Positions 17,718 to 25,440 of a stretch of DNA of 64,000 nucleotides are shown here, piece after piece. The notes under the pieces were generated by a model that was given only the letters and a program-made list of their open reading frames with translations, did no database searches and was not told the origin of the DNA. This DNA is from an uncultured Holophagaceae bacterium (lineage in GTDB: Bacteria > Acidobacteriota > Holophagae > Holophagales > Holophagaceae): assembly GCA_903884655.1 (NCBI GenBank), contig CAISFO010000022.1, forward strand, positions 32,898-96,897. Direction: 5' to 3'. How positions within the stretch are numbered: the first letter of the stretch is position 1; each line of letters starts with the position of its first letter. The position numbers were made by a program, and so were the translations under genes.

Positions 17718-18372
17718 TGCCCGCACCGCCATCCTCGGCCGCCTGCGTGCTTCCAGCCAGGTCGGCCCCCTGCCCGACCTGGACACCGCCGTGCTCGAAC
17801 GCCGCCACTGGCCCATCTCCGAGCGCGCAGAGCGCCTGCGCAAGGGCATGGAGGCCGTCCATACCGAGTTCCTGGATGCCACTCCGGCAGATTGGCCCGG
17901 TGTCCTGCGTGCTTTCTGCGACCGCGAAGGATTCAAGAATCTGCTCTTTGGTCCCACCAGCGAGGCCGGTTCGATCCTGGCCGCAGACTGGCCCGCCGGC
18001 GGCACCCAGCTGATGCCCTACGACCGCCCCGTCGAGGCCTTCAAGGATGAACTGTTCACAGGCGTGGATGCGGGCTTCACGGGCACGGTGGGCGGTGTCG
18101 CGGAGACGGGCGGCCTGCTGCTCATGCCCGGACCCGCGGAGCCGCGCCTGCTGTCCCTGGTGCCGCCCATCCACATCGCCATGCTGAAGGCCTCGACCAT
18201 CCACGACACTTTCTGGGCCGCCATCAAGGCCCTGGGCTGGGGCCGCGCCCTGCCCCCCAATGCCCTGATGATCTCCGGCCCCAGCAAGACCGCCGATATC
18301 GAACAAACCCTCGCCTACGGCGTCCACGGCCCCAAGCGCCTCATCGTCGTGCTGGTGAACGATCTGGCGTAG
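17710..18372 (+). CDS. lutC: LutC/LldG, L-lactate oxidation LUD subunit
   Basis: 220 residues from the ATG at 17710, which follows an AAGGGAG ribosome site and overlaps the lutB stop by 8 bases. An upstream in-frame ATG at 17680 lies deep in lutB and is less likely. The LUD domain carries TGTVGGVAETGGLLLMPGP and ISGPSKTADIEQTLAYGVHG, typical of LutC. It completes the second, canonical lutABC operon. tRNA-Met follows 36 bases later. Confidence 0.92.
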   Translation: MSDARTAILGRLRASSQVGPLPDLDTAVLERRHWPISERAERLRKGMEAVHTEFLDATPADWPGVLRAFCDREGFKNLLFGPTSEAGSILAADWPAGGTQLMPYDRPVEAFKDELFTGVDAGFTGTVGGVAETGGLLLMPGPAEPRLLSLVPPIHIAMLKASTIHDTFWAAIKALGWGRALPPNALMISGPSKTADIEQTLAYGVHGPKRLIVVLVNDLA

Positions 18373-18408
18373 ACGCAGTCCTGCACCCGCGATAGACTGA
18401 TCCTTCGT

Positions 18409-18485
18409 GGCTGGGTAGCTCAGCTGGTTAGAGCAGCGGTCTCATAATCCGCAGGTCGGCGGTTCGAGTCCGCCTCCAGCCACCA
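18409..18485 (+). tRNA. tRNA-Met (CAT), elongator
   Basis: A 77-nt cloverleaf with acceptor stem ggctggg/tccagcc (a terminal G-T pair), anticodon loop ctCATaa, a GGTTCGAGTCC T-arm and an encoded CCA. The body resembles elongator tRNA-Met; it lacks the three G-C pairs of initiator tRNA. Its 3' end is repeated at 26311, suggesting use as an integration site. Confidence 0.95.
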
Positions 18486-18514
18486 ATAAGTCAACCGGAG
18501 CCGAGAGGCTCCGG
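18472..18514 (+). repeat. Putative attL: tRNA-Met 3' end plus terminator (copy 1)
   Basis: The 13 bases GCCTCCAGCCACC at the 3' end of tRNA-Met are followed, after 9 unrelated bases, by an ACCGGAGCC-GAGA-GGCTCCGGTGTTGCT terminator hairpin. The same 13-mer, the same 9-base spacing and the same hairpin recur at 26311-26358. This is the expected mark of island integration at a tRNA 3' end, although a repeat of only 13 exact bases is short. Confidence 0.5.
18495..18514 (+). terminator. Terminator hairpin after tRNA-Met
   Basis: Perfect 8-bp stem CCGGAGCC/GGCTCCGG with a GAGA tetraloop, followed by TGTTGCT. It lies 9 bases after the CCA end. Confidence 0.65.
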
Positions 18515-18716
18515 TGTTGCTATACACCTACCCAAGCCAAGGACCTGGGCTGCCGAGAAGCCGTGACGGCCTGGCTGGGCTTGCGCTGGTGGGACAAGCC
18601 CGGAAATTGATGAGTGGTGACAGGGTGATCGATCATGTGCAGAGTCAAATCTGTTCACAGCAAACTCACGTCAAACGATTTCCCTTCCCGATAGGACGAA
18701 CACGGAGGCTCATTCG

Positions 18717-19700
18717 ATGCGTTACCTTGTTCCGGCCCTGGTGTGTGCCCTCCTGGGACTCGGGGCCGGTTCTGCCTACGGGAGCCAGTCGGCCCCTCCA
18801 CTTGGCGAAGTCCACGGCCGGATTGCGGAACTGCAGAGTCTGGTCGCGGCCGACAACAGGGCTCACCCCACCGCCGCTGTTGCCTCGGCTGAGGAGGCCC
18901 TGGGCCTGCTGGCGACTGCCCCCGACCCTAAGGCCGAAGCCTGGTTCCTGCTTGCCCTGACCCGGGACCTCATCGCTCTGGATGAACTCCCGAAGGCCAC
19001 CGACGTTTTGGAACGGGGACGGAGGCTCGTCGCGCGCACGAACGACGAGCGAACCCGCCTGCTGCTGGAAATCGAGGCGGGGGCCCTCTTGAACAAAATG
19101 CAAAAGTACACAGAATCCAGGGCCGTGCTGGCGGCGGCCCTTCCTCTGGCAGAATCGTTCCATCAGGCCAATCCGGGGGACTACGAACTGGCGCTCGACC
19201 TTGGACGGGGCTACCGGCTGCTAGGCCATAGCCTCAATGCCAGCGGGAATTTCCTCGAGGCCATCAAAGCCTATCAAAGGGCCCAGGCCATCGCACGGGA
19301 TCAGGGGGACCGACGGGGCCAAGCCCAAGTGCTCAACAAGATGGGGGACCTTTACACAAACCTTGGCCAATTCGCAGAAGCCAGGTCAGCGCATCTTCAG
19401 GCCATAGACATGGCCGAAACCATTGCAGATGTGGTCCTGCAGGCCAGGTGCCATATCTCTCTGTCGGATACCTATGGGAGCCAGCATGAATCCGACCTGC
19501 AGCTGAAAGAACTGGACAGGGCTTCCGCCCTGGCTGTTAAAGCTGGGGAAACCTATCTGCAGCTGGTCATCACCATTAATTTAGCGGACGTTCACCTTCT
19601 GAGAAATAATGACGCACAATGCCACCAACCCTGTGGCCCCCTGAATACAATCAACCCAGACACGATTTTAAGTATTGATTTAATAGATCTAACCAATTGA
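18717..19700 (+). pseudogene. TPR/membrane signalling protein, 5' part, interrupted by insertion
   Basis: The frame opens at ATG 18717 after GGAGG, with a signal peptide (MRYLVPALVCALLGLGAG) followed by helical TPR-like repeats up to LADVHLLRNN. At about 19606 the coding character stops abruptly and the frame ends in unrelated residues at 19700. The missing 3' half is at 25441-26226. Joining the two at the shared AGAAA gives LADVHLLRKNFQAVLRYTD in one frame of 556 codons. The whole protein would have a periplasmic TPR sensor region, one membrane span and a cytoplasmic coiled coil with a cysteine motif. The 5' fragment may still make a secreted 327-residue TPR protein. Confidence 0.85.
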
Positions 19701-19738
19701 TACCTGTCGCCACCTGACCCAGGATGTGCAGGCACCGA

Positions 19739-19810
19739 TGTACCGGCAGGTGCACCTAAGTGTTGATAAAGGAAGGGTGATTTTCGTATGTGTGGCGCGA
19801 TGTGGCGTGG
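19739..19810 (+). repeat. Element border repeat, left copy
   Basis: Contains GATGTACCGGCAGGTGCA, itself a near-palindrome (TGTACC/GGTGCA), and 34 bases later ATGTGTGGCGCGATGTGG. Both parts recur in the same order at 25326-25377, with 3 mismatches in 17 for the first part and about 3 in 18 for the second. It resembles a recombinase core site with an accessory repeat. Confidence 0.5.
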
Positions 19811-19890
19811 AAATTCCATCCTGTTCGACCCTCAGCCATCACGTCATGAAAACCAAGGATTGATGCGGATCTTCAGCGGGCCACTAGGGT

Positions 19891-20780
19891 GGCCCGCTTG
19901 ATTTTGCTGGATCTTAAGGCTGTTGTTGGGCCTGATGCTATATCTGGCGGGTGTTTGAGGGCCTTTATCCTATAGAGCATGTCCCTTCCGATAGGGGTCT
20001 TCCCCTGGCTAGGAGGGAGAGCACTCCACCACCTCCAAGCCTTAGGGAGACTGGTTGCTCCTACTTGGTAAAACTTAGTATTTACGGGCTTCTCCACTGA
20101 TTCACGGTAGTGGCCCGCCTGATTTTGCTGGATCTACATGCAGGAAATACACGGGAATCCAAACCCGGTGTGGGTTTATGCGCATGGAGGCAATAATGCA
20201 AGGCCCTTCCGAGAGGACTGGCCGCTGGTTTGGAGGTGGAGCACTACACCACCACCTGGGCTCAGGAGGGCTGTCGGATCCTGCTCTGCAAAACTGTTGA
20301 TTGACGGGCTTCTCCAGCGATTTACCATAGCGGCCCACCTTATTTTGCTGGATCTACATGCCGTCATAGCCGTGAACACATACCTGGCAAGGGTTTGCGA
20401 GCATCGGTCGTAAAGTGCAAGGCCCTTCCGAGAGGACTGGCCGCTGGTTTGGAGGTGGAGCACCACACCACCTCCTGGGCTCAGGAGGGCTGTCGGATCC
20501 TGCTCTGGAAAACTGTGGATTGACGGGCTTCTCCAGCTACTGGCGGTGGTGGCCCGCCTGATTTTGCTGGATCTACATGCCGTCATAGCCGTGAACACAT
20601 ACCTGGCAAAGGTTCGCGAGCAAGGGACGTATGGTGCAAGGCCCTTCCCCGAGGACTAGTAGGGAGGTTTCGGAAGCGGAGCACCACACGACCTCTCAGG
20701 CCCAGGAGGACTGTCGGATCAGAGTTAGATTGCCCGAGATGGACTGGGTGTTCCAGCGATCGACGGTCGCGGCCCGGTTG
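19891..20780. repeat. Tandem array of four ~220-bp units
   Basis: The landmark GGCCCGCCTGATTTTGCTGG (with variants) recurs at 19891, 20112, 20332 and 20551, and a degraded copy starts at 20771; the spacings are 221, 220, 219 and 220. Units 2 and 3 are most alike and the outer ones diverge. Each unit also contains AAGGCCCTTCCGAGAGGACT, a perfect hairpin GGAGGTGG-n9-CCACCTCC and a GGGCTTCTCCA end. Because the unit is not a multiple of 3 and substitutions include stops, it is not protein-coding. It lies immediately downstream of the truncated integrase-like gene. Possible roles are protein-binding sites, structured RNA, or cis-acting DNA for the element; none can be shown here. Confidence 0.85.
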
Positions 20781-20893
20781 ATGCTTCGGGCACCGTAACC
20801 CTCAACGCGTCTCGACCCTACACCTGACATGGCCTTGACGATGAGTCTGCGGCGGGGCCTAGGATCCACCCTTACCTGGTCTGTTACCACCGT

Positions 20894-21652
20894 TCACTCG
20901 GCACGACTTGTCCTGATCCTAGGGTCTGTCACGCTCGTCCAAATCACCCAATGGAGGCCACGGATGGAAGCGTTCCATGGGGTGCCGCCATCGGGTGTAT
21001 ACGCATAGAGCTTGGCGATGGTCTCAAGGTGAGAAGTATCAGGGGTGGTCGTGCCGGTCCGGAGAGGATGGATACCTTGGTAATCATTCAGGAGCAGGGC
21101 AACCTTTTGGTTATCCATGTCATCGAGGGGCATATTCCCCAACAGAGGAAGGACGATGCGCTCGATCTGGGAGACGTAGATATTGAACGTCGATTCTTCT
21201 ACCTGACCAACCTGAGTGGCTTTGAACTGTTCCCAGGCATTTTTCAAGGAAATGGGAGGGCATTTCCCGAAAAATTTGCCGTCAAAGAGCATGCCATCGA
21301 TCTTGCCCTTGCGTGTTCGAGCTACCTCCCACTTGTTGGTCTTGAGGTCCACTTGGACTCGAATTCCTTCAATTTGAACACGGGTCTTCAGCGTTTTGCC
21401 CACCCGAAACACACCGGGAACCCTGCTGCTCCTGTTAGTTGGTTCCACGATAGGGTTTTTCCTTGGGCGTCCACGCCCCCGCTTTTTGGGGGAAGAAGGC
21501 TCAGAGGGCTCAAATTCTTTCTCAAAGTCATCCGTGAAAAAGTCACCTTTCAAGATGGCTTCCTGGAGAGACCCTTTCTTTGTCGAGGTATCAATTCGAG
21601 CAAGGACCTTACTGAGTGTGTTTCCGATCTTGGTGCGCTTCTTGTCGCTCAT
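20894..21652 (-). CDS. Integrase-like DNA-binding protein lacking the catalytic domain
   Basis: 252 residues. An AT-hook (RGRGRPRKNP, about residues 58-67) is followed by an arm-binding-like region and a helical segment (about 135-215: NAWEQFKATQVGQVEEST, LPLLGNMPLDDMDNQKV) that looks like the core-binding domain of tyrosine recombinases. The R-HxxR-Y catalytic domain that should follow is absent; the frame ends in non-homologous residues next to the repeat array. It could be a truncated integrase or an intentionally non-catalytic architectural protein. Start and the stop of the upstream gene overlap (ATGA). GC is lower than in the flanking core genes. Confidence 0.55.
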   Translation of the reverse strand: MSDKKRTKIGNTLSKVLARIDTSTKKGSLQEAILKGDFFTDDFEKEFEPSEPSSPKKRGRGRPRKNPIVEPTNRSSRVPGVFRVGKTLKTRVQIEGIRVQVDLKTNKWEVARTRKGKIDGMLFDGKFFGKCPPISLKNAWEQFKATQVGQVEESTFNIYVSQIERIVLPLLGNMPLDDMDNQKVALLLNDYQGIHPLRTGTTTPDTSHLETIAKLYAYTPDGGTPWNASIRGLHWVIWTSVTDPRIRTSRAE

Positions 21653-21999
21653 GCAACCTCCTTGTAGTTGACGGGGAGAACGTCAGTTGGGGTGATGTGC
21701 CTGGCTATCAACCACGCCAAGCAACGGTTTGGACGGTAGAGGGTGGGGCCCTTGCCGATGCGCTTGTAAGGCATTCCTAGGCTTCGAAATCCACCGAGGC
21801 CTGCTGGGGTGAGGCGAAGACCAAGAGAGTCTTCGATGATCTTGAGCAGGCGTGGTTCCTTCACCAGTTCCTGAGAGTCAGGAGGCAGAAGTGGAGAGAG
21901 GGTGCAGAGATTCACGAGGACCTCCATGACGTGGTTAGATGGGTCGGTTGGAAGGAGAGACAAATACTTCAAGGTGTGAGAGATGGGAGACCGGCTCAT
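21649..21999 (-). CDS. Small HTH/excisionase-like protein
   Basis: 116 residues. The C-terminal part, LTPAGLGGFRSLGMPYKRIG followed by GPTLYRPNRCLAWLIARH, has the pattern of AlpA/excisionase winged helices (recognition helix, then 'Y-x-x-x-x-CLxWL'). The N-terminal half is helical and unrecognised. It overlaps its neighbours by four bases on both sides, so the three genes form one translationally coupled operon. Probably a DNA-binding accessory factor or regulator of the element; inferred. Confidence 0.55.
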   Translation of the reverse strand: MSRSPISHTLKYLSLLPTDPSNHVMEVLVNLCTLSPLLPPDSQELVKEPRLLKIIEDSLGLRLTPAGLGGFRSLGMPYKRIGKGPTLYRPNRCLAWLIARHITPTDVLPVNYKEVA

Positions 22000-22388
22000 G
22001 CAGCACCGTTAGGGGCCGGGTTCAGGCCGAAATCGGAGAGCAGCTTCACGGGATCCATCCTCTGGTTATGTCCGTTTCGAAAACTGCGGAGGATCAGCCA
22101 CTCCAGACAGGCAGCCAAGTCGTAGCGAATCCTGCGTTCGGAGAACCGGACAGAAGGCATTCCATCGGCTCGAAATTGGCAGAGAAGGCTGCGATTGAGC
22201 TTTATGGCGAGACGCTCTTTGGCGGCTTCAGCCAATTCCTCTGCGTTCACAAGGCGATAGACCGTATTCCGATACAACGACGATGTGTGCACCTGGATAT
22301 TCGAAGGCGTGCCTACCTGGCGGACCGGGGTGGGTGTAGCCAACGCTGGGCTGGTTGTGAGGGGGATGATGTTCGTGGTGGGTTCCAT
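21996..22388 (-). CDS. Small HTH-like protein, paralogous in pattern to its neighbour
   Basis: 130 residues. A Thr/Pro-rich N-terminus precedes RSLLCQFRADGMPSVRFSER followed by RIRYDLAACLEWLILRSF, the same HTH-plus-'CLxWLI' pattern as the next gene (21649-21999), suggesting a duplicated excisionase-like fold. First or second gene of the minus-strand operon; a GGAGC sequence lies a few bases before its ATG. No close family is recognised. Confidence 0.5.
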   Translation of the reverse strand: MEPTTNIIPLTTSPALATPTPVRQVGTPSNIQVHTSSLYRNTVYRLVNAEELAEAAKERLAIKLNRSLLCQFRADGMPSVRFSERRIRYDLAACLEWLILRSFRNGHNQRMDPVKLLSDFGLNPAPNGAA

Positions 22389-22440
22389 GCTGGGCTCCTT
22401 GTTGAATTGGGTTTTGTGGGTTTCTGTTGGGTTCGAACCG

Positions 22441-22656
22441 TCAACATGGAAATACTAAGCCCAACCAGACCAGCACTTGGAAACCGAAGCGCTCAGCGAA
22501 AGTGGGCCCTGCGGGCCTGTCTTGAACCTTCACGTCCACACCTCCTTCAGGCCAAGGGCTGAGGTAGGTCACCCGCACCGGACGGGTCGGAAGACCGGAA
22601 CCCCAGTTCGGAGGGACGCCGAACTGGGCTTGGGTGTACAGAGGGAGCAAAGTCAT
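22441..22656 (-). CDS. Possible small protein at the head of the element operon
   Basis: 71 residues from ATG 22656, with coding-like composition (MTLLPLYTQAQFGVPPNWGS start; PTRPVRVTYLSPWPEGG in the middle). It lies 53 bases upstream of the HTH operon and 41 bases from the divergent helicase start. No Shine-Dalgarno sequence is visible and no family is recognised. Otherwise the 309 bases between the two operons contain only the AT-rich divergent promoter region. Confidence 0.35.
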   Translation of the reverse strand: MTLLPLYTQAQFGVPPNWGSGLPTRPVRVTYLSPWPEGGVDVKVQDRPAGPTFAERFGFQVLVWLGLVFPC

Positions 22657-22697
22657 GTTGGAAATTGGGATAAAATGGGCAAAAGAGTAGAAATAAA

Positions 22698-25301
22698 ATG
22701 ACTTATAATCTGAACCCATTCCTTGCCAAGGCCCCCTGCTTCAGCCGGGAAGCTCTCGTTGCCTACCTCAAACGGTCCCGGCAGGCCACAAAGCCAGACA
22801 CGGCTGCAACCTCCATCATCAAAGGCCAGAAACGCAAAGGGCCAGAGGTGCGCCTCTTCGAGGAGGTGTGCCAAGACACGTATGTGAATAACGAGACACT
22901 TCGGGACCTGACAGCAATTGACTGGTTGCCATATCTACTGCCACAGGTTGCCGCTGAAGATGCTGTCATCGGATTCCATGCAGCACTCTGCCTTTTGCAA
23001 GGAAGGCCGGCACCAGACGAGATCCAGTTCTACAGCAAGTCAAAGGCCCGGTGGGAATGGCGTGGCAAGACCTTCGAAGCGGTGGTATCGACGCACCGGC
23101 CTGGGCCTCAGCCAAAGGATGGAATACCTGAGTGGAAGATCGTGGCAGTTCAGGTCGCCGGTTCCATGCAGGAGGTTCGAGTCTCCTCGCCAGAACAGAC
23201 GCTCGTGGATCTGTTGGATGGACGAACTCGGGGGCAGCAATTTCGGAATTCGACTACCTCAGAACACTCTGACTCACCAACCGTGTTGACTGAATCCGAA
23301 GATGATCTCGAACCATCGAACGAAGATGAAGTTCAGTCAACGCTGGATCCTTCATTCATGGAGAGTTGGAAACAACTTTTAACCTGGAAATCTCAACTCG
23401 ATTTCAAGTTATTGAAGGGCTACCTCACTGCAATAGGGACGAGGATTACGATATCCAAGGTGGGCTATTTCTTGGAGAACCACTTCCAAAACCTAGGCTT
23501 GAAGTCTGTATATCTATCGAGCCTGAAGCCTAGATGCGAACGCCCGAGTCCTTGGAAAAAAGGAGTTAGAGGTGATCTCAATTATCGGTGGATGTTGAAA
23601 ATACCAGGAGAACTGGCTCACGTATCACAGAGCCAAGGATCTGCCCCGAGGCTTCCACGATTGAAGGGCAATGACTGCCTGAAGGACATGAACCTTCTTC
23701 GACAACTGCAATTGGACTTTGGCAGTCGACGGTATCCCGCATTCCGTCCGGGACAGGAGGCGTTAATTCGAGATGTGCTTGATGGCCTGGATGCGATGGG
23801 CGTCTTTCCGACAGGAGCGGGCAAGAGTCTGACTTTCCAATTCCCATCGACTCTATTGAATGGATTGACTCTGGTCATCATGCCGTTGATTGCTCTCGTG
23901 AACAACCAACTTCAGAAGGCCACGGACCTTGGGGTGAAGGCTTTGAGTCACCGCCAGATTGGAAACGTGGATGAACGGGAGAGAGCCATTGGAATGATCC
24001 AAGAGGGCTCCTTGAACGTGCTCTTCATTTCGCCAGAAGCCCTCTTCCCCCTTCTTGGGTCCCTAGCGATATTGAAGGAACGAGTGGTTCAGATCGTAGT
24101 TGATGAGGCCCATACGATTCTGTCCTGGGGGAAGGATTTTCGATTCTCGATGCAGAAACTCAAACGCCTTCGGGATATCTGGCCAAACACACCCATCCTG
24201 GCCCTAACTGCAACAGCTACTCCCGAGGATCGGGAAGAAATCATGAGTGAACTCGGGTTCCGTATGGGTACTCAGCCATATGTCGGAACTACTTTCCGGA
24301 AGGCCCTATATCTCCAGCATCAAGTTACAGGTCACGACTTCCATGAGAAGCTTTCGGCCTTGGTCGAATTCATCAGAATCCAGGATGAACATCGTGGAGA
24401 GCAAGTTTGCGGAATCGTTTACTGCAACTCGAAAGACGAAACCGAGAGAGTTGCGCACGAGCTTCACCAGTTATTTGGGGAATGCGCATCTGCCACTCTT
24501 GAATCGGGTGATGTGATCCCAGATAGCCTTGGGGCGAGGAAACCGTCTGGCAAGAAAAGCACCTTCTGTTTGCCACAGGAATCGAGAGTCCAGTGCTACC
24601 ACGCTGGATTAGCAGATGGATTACGTGAGCAATCAGAAGCTGTTTTCATGGGTAGGAAGGACGCAGTGCTCGTGGCAACCATTGCATTCGGGATGGGGAT
24701 CGACAAGGACAATATCCGGTTTGTAGTGAATTTTGGCCCCCCATCATCAATTAACGAATATGTTCAGCAGGTTGGTCGCGCAGGTCGAGATGGCAAGGAT
24801 GCAGAATGTCTTCTTCTTCACTCACCGCAGGATTGGGATGTGTGGGTGGGACATCTAAATTCCTCAAGGAAGAAAATAGAAAAGTATGCGGGGACAACCG
24901 CACCCCACATCCTGCGTGAGAAGCGAACACGCTTAGGCAAGCGCAGAGATGAACTCGCCCATCTAAAACGGCTGATATGGAAATCGGACTGCTTCCATCA
25001 GGCGATCGGAGCACATTTTGGTGAAGCTATGGGTGCTTGCCAGGAGCATTGTGTCAAGTGTCAGGTGCCAGAAATTCACAGACTCAGATGGCGCGAATCG
25101 AGGGAGAGTCAGGTCGACCTTGGAGTGGCCATGTCCGATCTCGAACTCTTGGAAGAAGGATTTCTCCCGGTCATCGAGAGTGGCCCACCACAGCAGGAAT
25201 CGGAGGACTTGGACTGGGATCCGAACGACCTTACAAACGATATCGAACTGCCCGACTTTGACGAACAACCTGATGGTGACGACCTGCCTCCACCAGAGTA
25301 G
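22698..25301 (+). CDS. RecQ-family helicase with N-terminal AbiEi-antitoxin-like region
   Basis: 867 residues. The helicase core (about 335-720) has Walker A PTGAGKS (371-377), DEAH (469-472), LALTATATPED (501-511) and motif VI QQVGRAGRDGK (690-700). A zinc site follows with C765, C781, C785 and C788, as in RecQ; there is no HRDC domain, only an acidic tail. Residues about 15-305 are foreign to RecQ: FSREALVAYLKRSR, then a segment ending VRVSSPEQTLVDLLDGRT (161-178) and, after an acidic linker, DFKLLKGYLTAIGTRITISK with VGYFLENHF and LNYRWMLKI. That order (HTH-like, 'SPE-TLVDLL', 'GYFLE', 'RW') matches AbiEi-type antitoxins of type IV toxin-antitoxin systems as I know them. No AbiEii nucleotidyltransferase gene is nearby. 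The RecQ call is firm; the AbiEi call is by motif recall. Confidence 0.85.
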   Translation: MTYNLNPFLAKAPCFSREALVAYLKRSRQATKPDTAATSIIKGQKRKGPEVRLFEEVCQDTYVNNETLRDLTAIDWLPYLLPQVAAEDAVIGFHAALCLLQGRPAPDEIQFYSKSKARWEWRGKTFEAVVSTHRPGPQPKDGIPEWKIVAVQVAGSMQEVRVSSPEQTLVDLLDGRTRGQQFRNSTTSEHSDSPTVLTESEDDLEPSNEDEVQSTLDPSFMESWKQLLTWKSQLDFKLLKGYLTAIGTRITISKVGYFLENHFQNLGLKSVYLSSLKPRCERPSPWKKGVRGDLNYRWMLKIPGELAHVSQSQGSAPRLPRLKGNDCLKDMNLLRQLQLDFGSRRYPAFRPGQEALIRDVLDGLDAMGVFPTGAGKSLTFQFPSTLLNGLTLVIMPLIALVNNQLQKATDLGVKALSHRQIGNVDERERAIGMIQEGSLNVLFISPEALFPLLGSLAILKERVVQIVVDEAHTILSWGKDFRFSMQKLKRLRDIWPNTPILALTATATPEDREEIMSELGFRMGTQPYVGTTFRKALYLQHQVTGHDFHEKLSALVEFIRIQDEHRGEQVCGIVYCNSKDETERVAHELHQLFGECASATLESGDVIPDSLGARKPSGKKSTFCLPQESRVQCYHAGLADGLREQSEAVFMGRKDAVLVATIAFGMGIDKDNIRFVVNFGPPSSINEYVQQVGRAGRDGKDAECLLLHSPQDWDVWVGHLNSSRKKIEKYAGTTAPHILREKRTRLGKRRDELAHLKRLIWKSDCFHQAIGAHFGEAMGACQEHCVKCQVPEIHRLRWRESRESQVDLGVAMSDLELLEEGFLPVIESGPPQQESEDLDWDPNDLTNDIELPDFDEQPDGDDLPPPE

Positions 25302-25325
25302 AATCTAGGCAGAGCGCCATACGGA

Positions 25326-25377
25326 TGTACCGCCAAGTACATGGAGATTTATGGATGAGTGGCACGAAGTGGTGCAA
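25326..25377 (+). repeat. Element border repeat, right copy
   Basis: GATGTACCGCCAAGTACA contains the perfect inverted repeat TGTAC-CGCCAA-GTACA (25326-25341); 13 bases later comes ATGAGTGGCACGAAGTGG (25355-25372). Both match the left border at 19739-19810 in order and orientation. It starts 25 bases after the helicase stop. From here to the gene junction at 25440 nothing else is recognisable. Confidence 0.5.
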
Positions 25378-25440
25378 CAAATCTCGATCATGCCTCTAAG
25401 CCGTTTGTTGCCATATTTTTAAAATTCATTCGTCATTGAA

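Larger units (their letters stand above)
19607..25440. mobile_element. 5.8-kb inserted element with tandem repeats, integrase-like operon and RecQ fusion
   Basis: The boundaries come from the interrupted TPR gene: AGAAA occurs at 19602-19606 and again at 25441-25445, and excision of the DNA between them with one AGAAA copy restores the reading frame exactly. Near the ends are inverted copies of AATGACG (19608-19614 and 25431-25437 in complement). Contents in order: a border repeat, a 220-bp tandem array, an operon of HTH, HTH and integrase-like genes on the minus strand, a RecQ-family gene on the plus strand, and a border repeat. A 5-bp duplication suggests DDE-type transposition, yet the only recombinase-like gene is tyrosine-integrase-like and lacks its catalytic half; the mechanism is unresolved. 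Confidence 0.7.

Noticed and set aside
20176..20598. 140-codon minus-strand frame within the repeat array
   Set aside because: It is just two repeat units read through; the unit length and stops in other units show it is not conserved coding sequence.
19891..20780. CRISPR-like array
   Set aside because: Units are about 220 bp with continuous similarity, no short repeat/unique spacer alternation, and no cas genes.
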